Positions 25,349 to 33,916 of a DNA stretch of 64,000 bases are shown one piece after another. Origin of the DNA: Pseudomonadota bacterium (GTDB taxonomy: Bacteria > Pseudomonadota > Gammaproteobacteria > Steroidobacterales > Steroidobacteraceae); NCBI GenBank assembly GCA_018240525.1, contig JAFEFN010000013.1, forward strand, positions 62,001 through 126,000, in the 5' to 3' direction. The notes beneath the pieces are model-generated. The model was not told where the DNA came from and did no database searches. It was given only the letters and a program-made list of their open reading frames with translations. Each line of letters begins with the position of its first letter. Position 1 is the stretch's first letter. The position numbers and the translations under genes are program-made.

Positions 25349-27544
25349 TCAGAACTTGGCGGCCACCGACAGGCCAACCGTCAGAGGTTGCGTGACCGTC
25401 ACCGAGGAATAGATTCCCCCGGCGGCAGCGCTGACATAGTTGGTGATGCCGCGCGAATCGCTCAGGTTCTTTCCGTACAGGGTCACGCGGTAGCGACCGT
25501 TGTCCAGTCCGAGTCGCGCATCGTAGGTGCTGTAGCTGCCGACCTCGGTCTGCCCGGTGGCCGTCGCCGCGCTGGCAAAGTCGGTGCTGCGCTTGCCGAC
25601 ATAGCTATAGGTTGCACCCACGAAGGCATCGAAGTGACCGAAAGCGGCGTGCTTGTACTCCCCGTCCACCGCGGTGCTCCACTTCGGGGCCCACGGCAGG
25701 CTGCTGCCGTCCAGGGCGCCGATCGCGGGCGCATCCGAGGTGAGCTGGGCCTGGGTATACGCGCCGGTCCACTGGAAAGTGAGCCCCTGCGTGGCCAGGT
25801 ACGCGAAGTTCCACTCCAGGCCCTGGCTGCGCGCGGTACCCCCGTTGCCGTTGATGCCGACCTGGTTGACGACCTCGAACAGCTGGATGTTCTTCCAGTC
25901 GACGTGGAAGAGCGCGACGTCGAGTGACAGCCGCCCGTCCATCTGGGTGGAGCGCACGCCGAGCTCCACGTTGGTGGTCTTGTCCGAACCGTAGGTGCGC
26001 GGCACGTCGGGCGGAGCGTTCGGCGGCAGCACATTCGGACCGCCCGGACGGTAACCGGTCGCCAGGCGGGCGTAGGCCATGGTGTTGGCATCGAAGTGCA
26101 CGGTGGGGGCCACCGAGTACGTCCACACGTTTTCGCTGGAATTACCGTCAGTGTTGGTCGGCGGCACGCCGAAGGCCGGGTTGTAGGTAAAGGTCTGCGT
26201 GAAGTCCTGCGAGTTGTGCGAATAGCGGCCGCCGGCCTGGAGGTCGAAGTACTGGCTGAAGTGGTAGGTCAGGTCCAGGAACGCGGCAGTCTCCTGGTAC
26301 GTGGAGTCGATGATCGGGGTGATCAGCGTCGCGATGTACGGGCCGTTCGGCGCGGTGATGGAATTAAGGTACTGGTCCAGTGCCGCCTTCTCGTGGGTGT
26401 AGAAGCCGCCGACCTGCCACTCGAAGCTGCCCGCGGTCGGCGAGGTCAGCCGGACTTCCTGGGTGAACTTCTTGAGATCGTTGTTCCCGACCAGCGGCGC
26501 ACCAGTACCGCCAAATGCCGCGGCGAGGCCACCGTAGACCGGCGTGGTGTCGGTCACGGTATTCGTGAGGAGCTCACCATAGCTGGTCGCCGAGAGCACC
26601 TTGAACAGTCCGGTGTTCCAGTCGATCGTGGCACTGTAGTTGTCGTACTTGAAGCTGCTCGGCTCGTAGATCGCGCGCTCCTGCTTCAGGTCACCGAAGG
26701 TCGGCTTGAGGGTGTCAGGATCGACATCCATGACGTTCGTGCCATCGTAGGTGCTCTTCTGCGACGCCGCGGTCAGGCGGATGGACAGGGCATCCACCGG
26801 GGCGAACAGGAGCGAGGCGCGGCCACCGTACTTCTTGCCCTGGTTCAGGTCGGTCCGATTCAGGCCCGGATCGTCGATGTAGCCTGCCACGTCGTCATAG
26901 AAGCCGCTGAGGCGGAACGCGATCTTGTCCCCCAGCGGCAGGTTGGCGAGCGCACGCGCGCCCCAGCCGGTGCCGCCGGAATTGACGCCCTCGACATTGG
27001 CCTCGCCGGCCACTTCGAACTTGCCCAGCTGCGGGGCGTTGGTGACGAACTTGAGGAGGCCTCCTTCGCTATTGGCCCCGTACAGCGTGCCCTGCGGCCC
27101 GCGCAGAACCTCGATGCGCTGCATGTCCCACGTGTCGAAGTCGCCCGTGTCGACCGCGCCGTTCAGCAGCGCGGTGCTGGAGCCGAACGGCGACTCGTCC
27201 AGGTACACCGCCACCGTCGAGCCGACGCCTCCGGCGTTCTGGCCGCGCAATGTCAGACGCGTCTGCCCGGTCTGGCCCGTCGTCAGTGAAAGCCCCGGTA
27301 CCAGCGCTGCGTAGTCGGAGAAACTGCGAGCCTGAAGATCATCCAGCATGCTGCCATTGACCGCGGTCACGCTCATTGGCACGTCCTTGAGCGCCTCTTC
27401 GCGCTTCTCCGCCGTCACCACGATGGTTTCGAGCGCGCCCGCGTTGGAGCCGGACGGCGCCGTCTGCGCAGCGCTGACCTGGGACCAACCGGCGCCGGCA
27501 ATCGCGATCGCCGCGGACACCGCCATTCTGACCTTCGAGCTCAT
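25349..27544 (-). CDS. TonB-dependent outer-membrane receptor
   Basis: A 731-residue TonB-dependent receptor with a signal peptide (AVSAAIAIAGAGWSQVSAAQ). The plug domain contains ETIVVTAEKREEALKDVPMS, RIEVLRGPQGTLYG and a GGLLKFVTN segment. A 22-strand-type barrel follows, ending in a C-terminal Phe (LSVAAKF). The start is ATG 27544, with GGGGAGAA upstream. Longer in-frame readings run into the promoter region. It imports a substrate across the outer membrane using TonB energy. Flanked by an XRE-cupin regulator and the D-Glu/peptidase operon, it probably takes up D-amino-acid-containing peptides or muropeptide fragments (inference). Confidence 0.93.
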   Translation of the reverse strand: MSSKVRMAVSAAIAIAGAGWSQVSAAQTAPSGSNAGALETIVVTAEKREEALKDVPMSVTAVNGSMLDDLQARSFSDYAALVPGLSLTTGQTGQTRLTLRGQNAGGVGSTVAVYLDESPFGSSTALLNGAVDTGDFDTWDMQRIEVLRGPQGTLYGANSEGGLLKFVTNAPQLGKFEVAGEANVEGVNSGGTGWGARALANLPLGDKIAFRLSGFYDDVAGYIDDPGLNRTDLNQGKKYGGRASLLFAPVDALSIRLTAASQKSTYDGTNVMDVDPDTLKPTFGDLKQERAIYEPSSFKYDNYSATIDWNTGLFKVLSATSYGELLTNTVTDTTPVYGGLAAAFGGTGAPLVGNNDLKKFTQEVRLTSPTAGSFEWQVGGFYTHEKAALDQYLNSITAPNGPYIATLITPIIDSTYQETAAFLDLTYHFSQYFDLQAGGRYSHNSQDFTQTFTYNPAFGVPPTNTDGNSSENVWTYSVAPTVHFDANTMAYARLATGYRPGGPNVLPPNAPPDVPRTYGSDKTTNVELGVRSTQMDGRLSLDVALFHVDWKNIQLFEVVNQVGINGNGGTARSQGLEWNFAYLATQGLTFQWTGAYTQAQLTSDAPAIGALDGSSLPWAPKWSTAVDGEYKHAAFGHFDAFVGATYSYVGKRSTDFASAATATGQTEVGSYSTYDARLGLDNGRYRVTLYGKNLSDSRGITNYVSAAAGGIYSSVTVTQPLTVGLSVAAKF

Positions 27545-27740
27545 GAAGATTCTCCCCAAACAACCGTTGCTGTCCCTCAGCGCTGGCGCCTTCTGGGCAG
27601 CGGTGATGGGACGTCTTTGTCTGACAGGGGGCGTATGCTCCTGTACAGAGAAATCAGAGTCAAATATTTCCAATCCGGCTATTTTTATTCTCAGTCCGGA
27701 ACTCCCGCCCCGGAACGGGCCGGGCACGAGCCTGAGTCGT

Positions 27741-27762
27741 AAAACCGCTTACGAATCAGCGG
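27741..27762 (-). terminator. Weak terminator after the XRE-cupin regulator gene
   Basis: On the minus strand CCGCT, an 8-base loop and AGCGG are followed by TTTT, 12 bases after the regulator stop. A GGGG...CCCC hairpin directly precedes it. The stem is short, so confidence is limited. Confidence 0.45.
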
Positions 27763-27773
27763 GGAGATGCCCC

Positions 27774-28415
27774 TTAAGCCACCTTTTCGGCTTTCTCCGC
27801 GAGACTGATCAGCTCGCCGGCGAGGTCGTGGTCCTCCCCGGAGCACACCCCGAGCACGAGCGCGCTTTCACAGTCCTTCGCCACATAGGCATGGCCCATG
27901 GTGCTGTCGATGTAGACCCCCTGGCCCGCCTTGAGGACCACCGAGGTGTAGAACTCGAGGTGAACCTCGATGGTGCCCTCGAGGACGAAGACGAACTCCT
28001 CGCCGCCGTGGCGCACGGGCGCCCCGAATTCCTTGATGTCATGGGCGCGGACGCGGGTCAGGATGGGGACCATGCGCTTCTCGCGCAGGTCAGAGCACAG
28101 ATACTCGTAGTCGTAGTTCGGCGTCGAAACCTGGATGGAATTACCGTCCCTGGTGAGGCTGCGCCGCGCCGTCACGACCTTGGGCGCATCGGCCGCCGGC
28201 GGATCGGCCTGCGCGAGGAACTCGGCCATGGTCAGGCCCAGCCGGGCGGTGAACTGCTGCAGCTTGTCGTAGGTCAGCGAGAGCTTGTCCTGCTCCACCT
28301 TGGCGAGCGTGGACAGCGGGATACCGACCTTTTCGCTCATCTGCCGCAGAGTCCAGCTCTTCTGCCGCCGCAGGTCGCGGATCAGGCTGCCCAGGGTCTT
28401 GCTTTTGCGCGTCAT
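27774..28415 (-). CDS. XRE-family HTH regulator with cupin domain
   Basis: A 213-residue regulator. The N-terminal XRE helix-turn-helix covers about residues 8-62 (LRRQKSWTLRQMSEKVGIPL, STLAKVEQDKLSLTYDKL). The C-terminal cupin domain (about 130-200) has HGGEEFVFVLEGTIEVHLE and LKAGQGVYIDSTMGHAYV. This architecture is common for regulators of amino-acid, polyamine or peptide catabolism (PuuR, SutR kind), where the cupin senses a metabolite. The ATG follows GAGGACA. It is upstream of and co-oriented with the TonB receptor gene, so it is a likely controller of the D-Glu/peptide locus. The perfect palindrome at 28517-28530 may be its operator. Confidence 0.9.
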   Translation of the reverse strand: MTRKSKTLGSLIRDLRRQKSWTLRQMSEKVGIPLSTLAKVEQDKLSLTYDKLQQFTARLGLTMAEFLAQADPPAADAPKVVTARRSLTRDGNSIQVSTPNYDYEYLCSDLREKRMVPILTRVRAHDIKEFGAPVRHGGEEFVFVLEGTIEVHLEFYTSVVLKAGQGVYIDSTMGHAYVAKDCESALVLGVCSGEDHDLAGELISLAEKAEKVA

Positions 28416-28516
28416 CGTTGTCCTCGGATTCACCGCCATGCTAGCGCGGTGCGGTGCGCCCCATTCCACGGGCGCCAGGATGTGCCCATAGTGTCCCACG
28501 CCCGTGTCTACTGCAA

Positions 28517-28530
28517 GAGAATAGATTCTC
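28517..28530. promoter_or_regulatory. 14-bp palindrome upstream of the XRE-cupin gene
   Basis: GAGAATAGATTCTC has 6-bp perfect arms around a 2-base centre and lies about 100 bases before the regulator ATG. Related half-sites (ATTCTC and GAGAAA) appear in the TonB-receptor upstream region at about 27640-27700. An operator for the XRE-cupin regulator is plausible but unproven. Confidence 0.4.
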
Positions 28531-28686
28531 CCAGCGGGACAGCGTGCAAAAACCCACGCGCCGGCCTCGGAAACGTGATCCGCCGTCAGGGCGTATCGCG
28601 GCCCTCGCGCTGCTCCGGATGAGATTGTTTCCGAGCCTGACGCGAGGTCGAGCCCCTGGAGGGTGAGTCGGCTCCGCTGGCCGCAA

Positions 28687-30018
28687 TTACAGCGACTCGA
28701 TCCAGGCCACGAGCGCACGGCGCTGCGCCGCATCCAGTGCGCTGAAGCGCTCGCGCGAGGAGCGGGCCTCCGCGTCGTGCCAGAGGATGGCCTCCTCGAC
28801 CGAGCGGGCCCGTCCGTCGTGCAGCAGCCGCACCGGCTGGCCGCTCGCGTACGCAACGTTGAGGCCCCACAGCGGCGCGGTGCGCCAGGCCTCCCTGGCG
28901 GGCTTGCCGGACAGGTCGCGGTCCGCGAGGCCTTCGCCCATCTCGTGCACCAGGAGGTCGGTATAGGGATGGATCGGCAGGGCCGCACGGCCCGGGGCGT
29001 GGGCATGCAGGGTGTCGCGGTGACAGTCTGCGCAGCCGGCGGCAGCGAAGAGGCGGGCTCCGGCATCCGAGTCCTGCACCGGCCGCTCGGCAGGCACTGC
29101 ATGCAGGCGCTCGAAGAACACCAGCGCCTTGAACAGGGCCGGCTCGACCTCCGGAGACCCACCGGAGGGTGCTTCGAGGCAGCGCCGGTCGGCACCGCAG
29201 TCCGCCGCCGCAACCAGCGGGTTGCTGAGGCCCATTTCGCGCGCGAAAGCGATGCTCACCTGGCTGGCCACGGACGGTTCGGTGGCCTGCCAGCCGAAGC
29301 GACCCGGCACCCGCTGGCCCTCCTCGCCAACCCAGGCGATGCGACCGTGCACCCCGGCGCCGGACTTGCGCTCCTCGGCGGCGATGCGCTCGAGTTCCTC
29401 CGTCGCGACGAGTTCGAGCAGGCCCACGCCCTGCACGCCCGGGGGAATCCGCGGCATCAGCACCGTGCTGCTGGCGAGTGGCGCGCCCGACAGGTCATCG
29501 ACCCCGTAGCGCGGTTCACGCAGCTCGACCTTGCTGCCATCGGCCAGCGTCCGCACCTGCGTCGTATAAAGGACAGTGGCCCGCCCCTCGGGCTGGTAGC
29601 CATGCACCGCGGCGGTATTGAGCACGTAGCCGTAGACGTAGGTGCCGCGCACGAGCGTGCCGTCGGCTCCCATCCGGCCGAGCTGCACCACCAGGTCGGC
29701 GGGCAGCTCCCCATCGCCCGCCGGACCGCGGCCGCGATGACGGCTGGTGTGGCAGGCATCGCACCGCTGGGCATTAAAGAGAGGCCCCAGGCCGTCGATC
29801 CGGCCGGCCGGGCTGTTGGCGGGCACCCATTCGGTGTTGAACACGCGGTAGCCCAGGTCGAAGACCGCCTGCTCGTCCTCGCTCAGGCTCCGCCAGGACA
29901 GCGGCCGCCGGGCATCTGCCTGCAGATGGGCGGCATCCGGCAGGGCCTGTTGCGCGAACGCCGGCCCCGGCAACCCGACGCACGCCGCCAGGAGGAGCGC
30001 CCCGCAGCGGGCCGGCAT
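28687..30018 (-). CDS. Di-heme oxidoreductase family protein (DUF1111)
   Basis: A protein of about 443 residues with signal peptide MPARCGALLLAACVGLPGPA and two c-type haem sites, CDACH near residue 85 and CADCH near 340. It matches the DUF1111/thiol-oxidoreductase-like di-haem family (FNAQRCDACHTSRHRGRGP, then WGLNVAYA and a C-terminal RRALVAWIESL). These periplasmic proteins often occur with imelysin-type metal-uptake proteins, but none is adjacent here. ATG 30018 is chosen because it begins the signal peptide; an in-frame ATG at 30132 with a distant GGAGG is an alternative giving a long N-region. The electron donor is unknown. Confidence 0.83.
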   Translation of the reverse strand: MPARCGALLLAACVGLPGPAFAQQALPDAAHLQADARRPLSWRSLSEDEQAVFDLGYRVFNTEWVPANSPAGRIDGLGPLFNAQRCDACHTSRHRGRGPAGDGELPADLVVQLGRMGADGTLVRGTYVYGYVLNTAAVHGYQPEGRATVLYTTQVRTLADGSKVELREPRYGVDDLSGAPLASSTVLMPRIPPGVQGVGLLELVATEELERIAAEERKSGAGVHGRIAWVGEEGQRVPGRFGWQATEPSVASQVSIAFAREMGLSNPLVAAADCGADRRCLEAPSGGSPEVEPALFKALVFFERLHAVPAERPVQDSDAGARLFAAAGCADCHRDTLHAHAPGRAALPIHPYTDLLVHEMGEGLADRDLSGKPAREAWRTAPLWGLNVAYASGQPVRLLHDGRARSVEEAILWHDAEARSSRERFSALDAAQRRALVAWIESL

Positions 30019-30276
30019 GCCGGAAGACCCACCGGGCCCGGCGACCGGCCGGTGCGCCGACTGCCGCGGGGGGCATGGGGAGGTTCGAGGGGATGCCGCC
30101 ACGGAGCTGAAGGATAACCCCTGCGCTGTCATAAGCTCGAATTCACCCTCCTGGACCGCCGGAGCGGGGCTGATTATGTCGCACCGGGCCGAGCCCTTCC
30201 GGGCGTGCGTCAACGCGCTGTTAGGTCGGCCGTTTTACGCTGCAGTCACCACGTTGTTCCCCCAGGAGTCATCTCG

Positions 30277-30867
30277 ATGAAATCGACCATCATCCGTTTG
30301 GCCATCGTCTCGGGCACCCTGCTGGGCGCGCCGGCGATGGCCCAGAACGTGGCCACGGACCAGCAGCGCAACGTCAGCCAGCAGGAGCGCATCGAGCAGG
30401 GCCTGCAGTCCGGCCAGCTCTCCAGCAAGGAGGCCGGCCAGCTGGAGCGCGGCCAGCAGCACATCGACAGCATGGAGGCCCGTGACCTGAAGAACGGCTC
30501 CATCAGCCCGCAGGAGCAGGCGAAGCTGAACGCCGCCGAGAACCGCCAGAGCGCGGCGATCTACGCGGACAAGCACAACGCGGTCACCGGCAATCCGAAC
30601 TCCGCCTCCTCGCAGCGCATGCAGGCCGACGTGCAGCGCAACGTGAACCAGCAGCAGCGCATTGCCAACGGGGTGAGCAACGGCTCGCTGACCAACCACG
30701 AGGTCGGTTCGCTGGAGCGCGGCCAGGCGCACGTGGACCGCCGCGAAGCCAACGCGGCCCGCAACGGCCACGTCGGCGCCGGTGAGCAGGCACGCGTCCA
30801 GGGTGCCGAGAACCACCAGAGCGAGCGGATCTACAACAAGAAGCACAACGCCAAGAATCGGGCCTGA
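30277..30867 (+). CDS. Secreted protein with two tandem about-75-residue repeats
   Basis: A 196-residue exported protein: signal peptide MKSTIIRLAIVSGTLLGAPA, then two copies of one module (about residues 27-105 and 116-194). The copies share QQRNV-NQQ-RI, NG-L, LERGQ-H-D, and end in ENxQS-x-IY-x-KHNA. Short G-S/L...E segments such as NGSISPQEQAKL and SGQLSSKEAGQL look like EF-hand-like helix-loop-helix units, but without the acidic calcium residues. It is rich in Gln and Asn, without Cys. ATG 30277 has AGGAG nine bases upstream. A strong terminator follows. I do not recognise a named family, and the function is unknown. Confidence 0.82.
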   Translation: MKSTIIRLAIVSGTLLGAPAMAQNVATDQQRNVSQQERIEQGLQSGQLSSKEAGQLERGQQHIDSMEARDLKNGSISPQEQAKLNAAENRQSAAIYADKHNAVTGNPNSASSQRMQADVQRNVNQQQRIANGVSNGSLTNHEVGSLERGQAHVDRREANAARNGHVGAGEQARVQGAENHQSERIYNKKHNAKNRA

Positions 30868-30883
30868 GCGAGGCACGGTGAGC

Positions 30884-30916
30884 AAGGGCAGCGGACGGCC
30901 AGTCCGCTGCCCTTTT
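30884..30916 (+). terminator. Strong intrinsic terminator
   Basis: AAGGGCAGCGGAC and GTCCGCTGCCCTT pair perfectly over 13 bp around a GGCCA loop, followed on the plus strand by TTTT. It ends the transcript of the tandem-repeat protein gene and sits between it and the convergent LLM oxidoreductase gene. Confidence 0.92.
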
Positions 30917-30941
30917 CATTGGCAGCTTGGATCCTGGCGCA

Positions 30942-31928
30942 TCAACCCTTCAGGATCTCGGCGGCGATCTGGAAGGAGCGCAGCCGCGCGGTGTGGTCGA
31001 ACACCTGGGAGGTGAGGATCAGTTCGTCCGGTCGCGTCCGCGCGATGAAGGCGCGGAGCGCCGCAGCAGTCGTGGCCGCAGATCCGATTGCCGTGCAGGA
31101 GAGCACCTCATCGAGCATGGCGCGCGCCGGTGGTGGCAGGCTCTGCAGGTAACCGGCCACCGGCGGCGGCAACTGCGTCGGCATCCCGGTGCGCAGGTTG
31201 ACGAAGGCCTGCTGCATCGAGCTGGCCAGCAGCTGCGCCTCGGCGTCGGTCTCGGCGGCGAAGACATTGAATCCGAGCATCACGTACGGGCGCTGCAGCT
31301 GCGCGGACGGACGGAAGCGGTCGCGGTAGATGGCGATGGCGTCCATCATCGCGGCCGGGGCGAAGTGCGAGGCGAACGCAAAAGGCAGCCCGAGGGCGGC
31401 CGCCACCTGCGCACCGAAGAGGCTCGAGCCCAGGATCCACAGCGGCACCCGGAGCCCGGCGCCCGGCACGGCCATCACCCGCTGCCCCGGCTCGGCGGGC
31501 GCGAAGTACCGCATCAGCTCGATGACGTCCTGGGGAAACTCCTCCGGGTCGCTCGCCAGGTTCCGGCGCAGCGCCCGGGCGGTGGCCTGGTCCGAGCCCG
31601 GCGCGCGCCCGAGCCCGAGGTCGATGCGCCCCGGAAACAGCGCCTCGAGCGTGCCGAACTGCTCGGCAACGACCAGCGGCGAGTGGTTCGGCAGCATGAT
31701 GCCGCCGGCGCCGACGCGGATGCGCGAGGTGGCGGCGGCCACCTGACCGATGACGACCGCGGTGGCGGCGCTGGCGATGCCCGGCATGCTGTGGTGCTCG
31801 GCGAGCCAGAACCGGCCGTAACCCCACGCCTCGGTCTTGCGGGCCAGGTCGAGCGTATTGCGCAAGGCCTGGGAGACATCGCTTCCCTGCGGTACCGGCG
31901 ACAGGTCGAGGAGCGAGAACGGGATCAT
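30942..31928 (-). CDS. LLM-class flavin-dependent oxidoreductase
   Basis: A 328-residue bacterial-luciferase-like TIM barrel. Characteristic parts are [61 protein letters not shown] and [10 protein letters not shown], matching the YhbW/MsnO8-like group. It should use reduced flavin for a monooxygenation or reduction in the cytoplasm; the substrate is unknown. The gene is convergent with the tandem-repeat protein gene and 103 bases downstream of the D-aminoacylase-like gene. It may belong to the same transcript as the two genes before it, but the gaps are larger than in the tight operons nearby. Confidence 0.9.
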   Translation of the reverse strand: MIPFSLLDLSPVPQGSDVSQALRNTLDLARKTEAWGYGRFWLAEHHSMPGIASAATAVVIGQVAAATSRIRVGAGGIMLPNHSPLVVAEQFGTLEALFPGRIDLGLGRAPGSDQATARALRRNLASDPEEFPQDVIELMRYFAPAEPGQRVMAVPGAGLRVPLWILGSSLFGAQVAAALGLPFAFASHFAPAAMMDAIAIYRDRFRPSAQLQRPYVMLGFNVFAAETDAEAQLLASSMQQAFVNLRTGMPTQLPPPVAGYLQSLPPPARAMLDEVLSCTAIGSAATTAAALRAFIARTRPDELILTSQVFDHTARLRSFQIAAEILKG

Positions 31929-32031
31929 GCGCGCGCCTTCAGGCCCGGGATGGACTCCTTATCTACGCAGTGTGCGCCCGCACCGCCATCCACCGACAGG
32001 ACAGTTGCGCGCAGGCGCTTCGGCGTGAGAC

Positions 32032-33765
32032 TCAGGCGCGGGCGGGACTGAGCATCAGCCCGGGACGGGATGCAGTCTGCCGCCCGTCGCGGAACGTCGC
32101 CTCGCCATTGACCAGGGTCAGGCGCACGGGCGCCGGCTTGCGCGTCCAGCGCCACATCGTCCCGCCATGGCCGTCGGGGACGTCGTACACCTTCTCCATG
32201 TCGCGACGCTCGATCTCATCCAGCGCGAACACGGCGATGTCGCCGCGCATCCCGGGACGGATGAGCCCGCGGTCGGAGAAGTTGAAGTAGCCGGCGAGCT
32301 TGCCGGTCTGGACGTGCACGGCCTCCTCGACCGAGATGGCGCGCCGCGCCCGCACCCACTCCGAGAACAGCATGGCGTTCTCGCCGCCGCCGCACAGCAT
32401 CTGGCCATGCGCAGGCACGTCGCTGATATTGCCCACCGTCTGCGGGTCCTTGAGCAGCTCGAGCACCACCTCGTCGAACATCTCGAAGGGGGCCATGTGC
32501 ACCGTCGAGCGCAGTCCGTTCGCCAGCAGCCATTCGGCCATGGCATCGGAGGGGTGCACGCCCAGCTGCGCCGCGTACTCGACCAGGGTCACCTTCACCG
32601 GGCCCACACCATTCTCCGAGTCGAGCAGCAGCAGGGAAGCCGGATTGCCGAAGGGCGAGAACTTGTGCGCCTTGTGGTCCCAGGAGTCGCGCGCGCGGGC
32701 GCGCCAGGCAGGGTCGCGGAGCAACCGGGCCTTCGCCTCGTCGCCCTTGGCATCGACGACTTCCTGCCAGACGAACTCGTCGGACTGGGCGAAGATCAGC
32801 GAATTGTGGATGTTGACGACGCTGGTGATGGAGACGTGCGCGAAGCCGCACCAGTAGTCCCGGCCCTCTTTCTTGAAGGTCTCGAACAGCTCCTTGAGGC
32901 GCGGCAGGATCGCGTACTGGAACTTCAGCGTCGGCACCAGTCCTGCAAACTGGGCACGCAGCTTGAACGGCGCCAGCAGGCGCGCCAGGCGCTCGGTGTA
33001 CTCGACCGCGGTCAGGTGGATGAAGGTATCGATGATGACCTGGAACTGGGCGCCGGGATGGCGCGCCAGCACGGCAAACAGCGCGGTCCACTCCTCGTCG
33101 GCGGCCTTGAGCGTCGGGACCGGCCGGCCCCTGGCATCGTGGTCCATGACGTTGCTCGACAGGCCCATCGCCCCGGCGGCGAGGGCGTCCTCGAGCAGCT
33201 CGGCCATGGTGGCAATTTCGGCGGCGGTGGCGGCGCGTTCCCAGGCTTCGCTGCCCATCGCCGCCAGGCGCAGGGGAATGTGCCCGACGTAGGCGGCGAA
33301 GTTCGCCGCGGGCCGTACGTGCCGGGTGAGCGAGCGCTTGTACTCGGACCAGCGCGTCCAGTCCCAGGGCAGCGCCTCGCGGAAGGGCGCGGCGGGGATG
33401 TCCTCGAAGAAGGAGAACACGCCGATGACCTCGTCCTTCACGCGCGGGTCGGCGGAGACCGGCGCGGCCGAGAAGCCGCAGTTACCCATCACCGCGGTGG
33501 TGACCCCGTAGCCGGGCAGCGGGTCCATCTCCGGTGCCCACCACATGGTCGCATCGAAGTGGGTGTGGCTCTCGATGAACCCCGGCGCGACGAAACAGCC
33601 GCGCGCGTCGTAGCGCGCCTCCCCCTCGCGCGGCGCGAGCGAGGGTGCCACCTCGCTGATCATCCCGTCGGTGAGCCGCACGTCCGCGCGGAACGCAGCC
33701 TTGCCGCTGCCGTCGATGACCATGCCGTCGTGGATGAGCCAGGAATTCGTGCTCGACTGCTCCAT
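32032..33765 (-). CDS. Amidohydrolase, N-acyl-D-amino-acid deacylase (D-aminoacylase) family
   Basis: A 577-residue amidohydrolase-superfamily protein without signal peptide. The metal site opens with GFIESHTHFDATMWW near residue 65, and the conserved Cys of D-aminoacylases appears in VMGNCGFSAAP near 96. Later segments include GLSSNVMDHDARGRPVP and the C-terminal return to the beta-sandwich (GLIRPGMRGDIAVFALDEI). Family members remove acyl groups from N-acyl-D-amino acids or act on related amides. It is co-oriented with an FAD oxidase gene upstream (151 bases). It could link to the D-Glu/peptide locus some 4 kb away (inference). Some relatives have other amide substrates. Confidence 0.88.
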   Translation of the reverse strand: MEQSSTNSWLIHDGMVIDGSGKAAFRADVRLTDGMISEVAPSLAPREGEARYDARGCFVAPGFIESHTHFDATMWWAPEMDPLPGYGVTTAVMGNCGFSAAPVSADPRVKDEVIGVFSFFEDIPAAPFREALPWDWTRWSEYKRSLTRHVRPAANFAAYVGHIPLRLAAMGSEAWERAATAAEIATMAELLEDALAAGAMGLSSNVMDHDARGRPVPTLKAADEEWTALFAVLARHPGAQFQVIIDTFIHLTAVEYTERLARLLAPFKLRAQFAGLVPTLKFQYAILPRLKELFETFKKEGRDYWCGFAHVSITSVVNIHNSLIFAQSDEFVWQEVVDAKGDEAKARLLRDPAWRARARDSWDHKAHKFSPFGNPASLLLLDSENGVGPVKVTLVEYAAQLGVHPSDAMAEWLLANGLRSTVHMAPFEMFDEVVLELLKDPQTVGNISDVPAHGQMLCGGGENAMLFSEWVRARRAISVEEAVHVQTGKLAGYFNFSDRGLIRPGMRGDIAVFALDEIERRDMEKVYDVPDGHGGTMWRWTRKPAPVRLTLVNGEATFRDGRQTASRPGLMLSPARA

Positions 33766-33916
33766 GAGCGCTCCGCTTTCTCTGCCTGCCGGTGCCGCAC
33801 CCGTCGCTTTTGATGCGGCTGACGTCGGCCCCGCAGATCATGAGCCAGGCGCGGCGCCGGCGAAAGCGCGCACCGGGCTGGTCCGACCCGCCTAAGCGAT
33901 ACGGAGGACGGCCGCT

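Noticed and set aside
27600..27710. A TTGACT-based promoter for the TonB receptor on the minus strand
   Set aside because: No adequate -10 element stands 16-18 bases after it, so I do not call a promoter.
27774..29213. A 479-residue reading as one regulator
   Set aside because: Only the part from ATG 28415 has HTH and cupin motifs; the upstream part lies over the di-haem gene in another frame.
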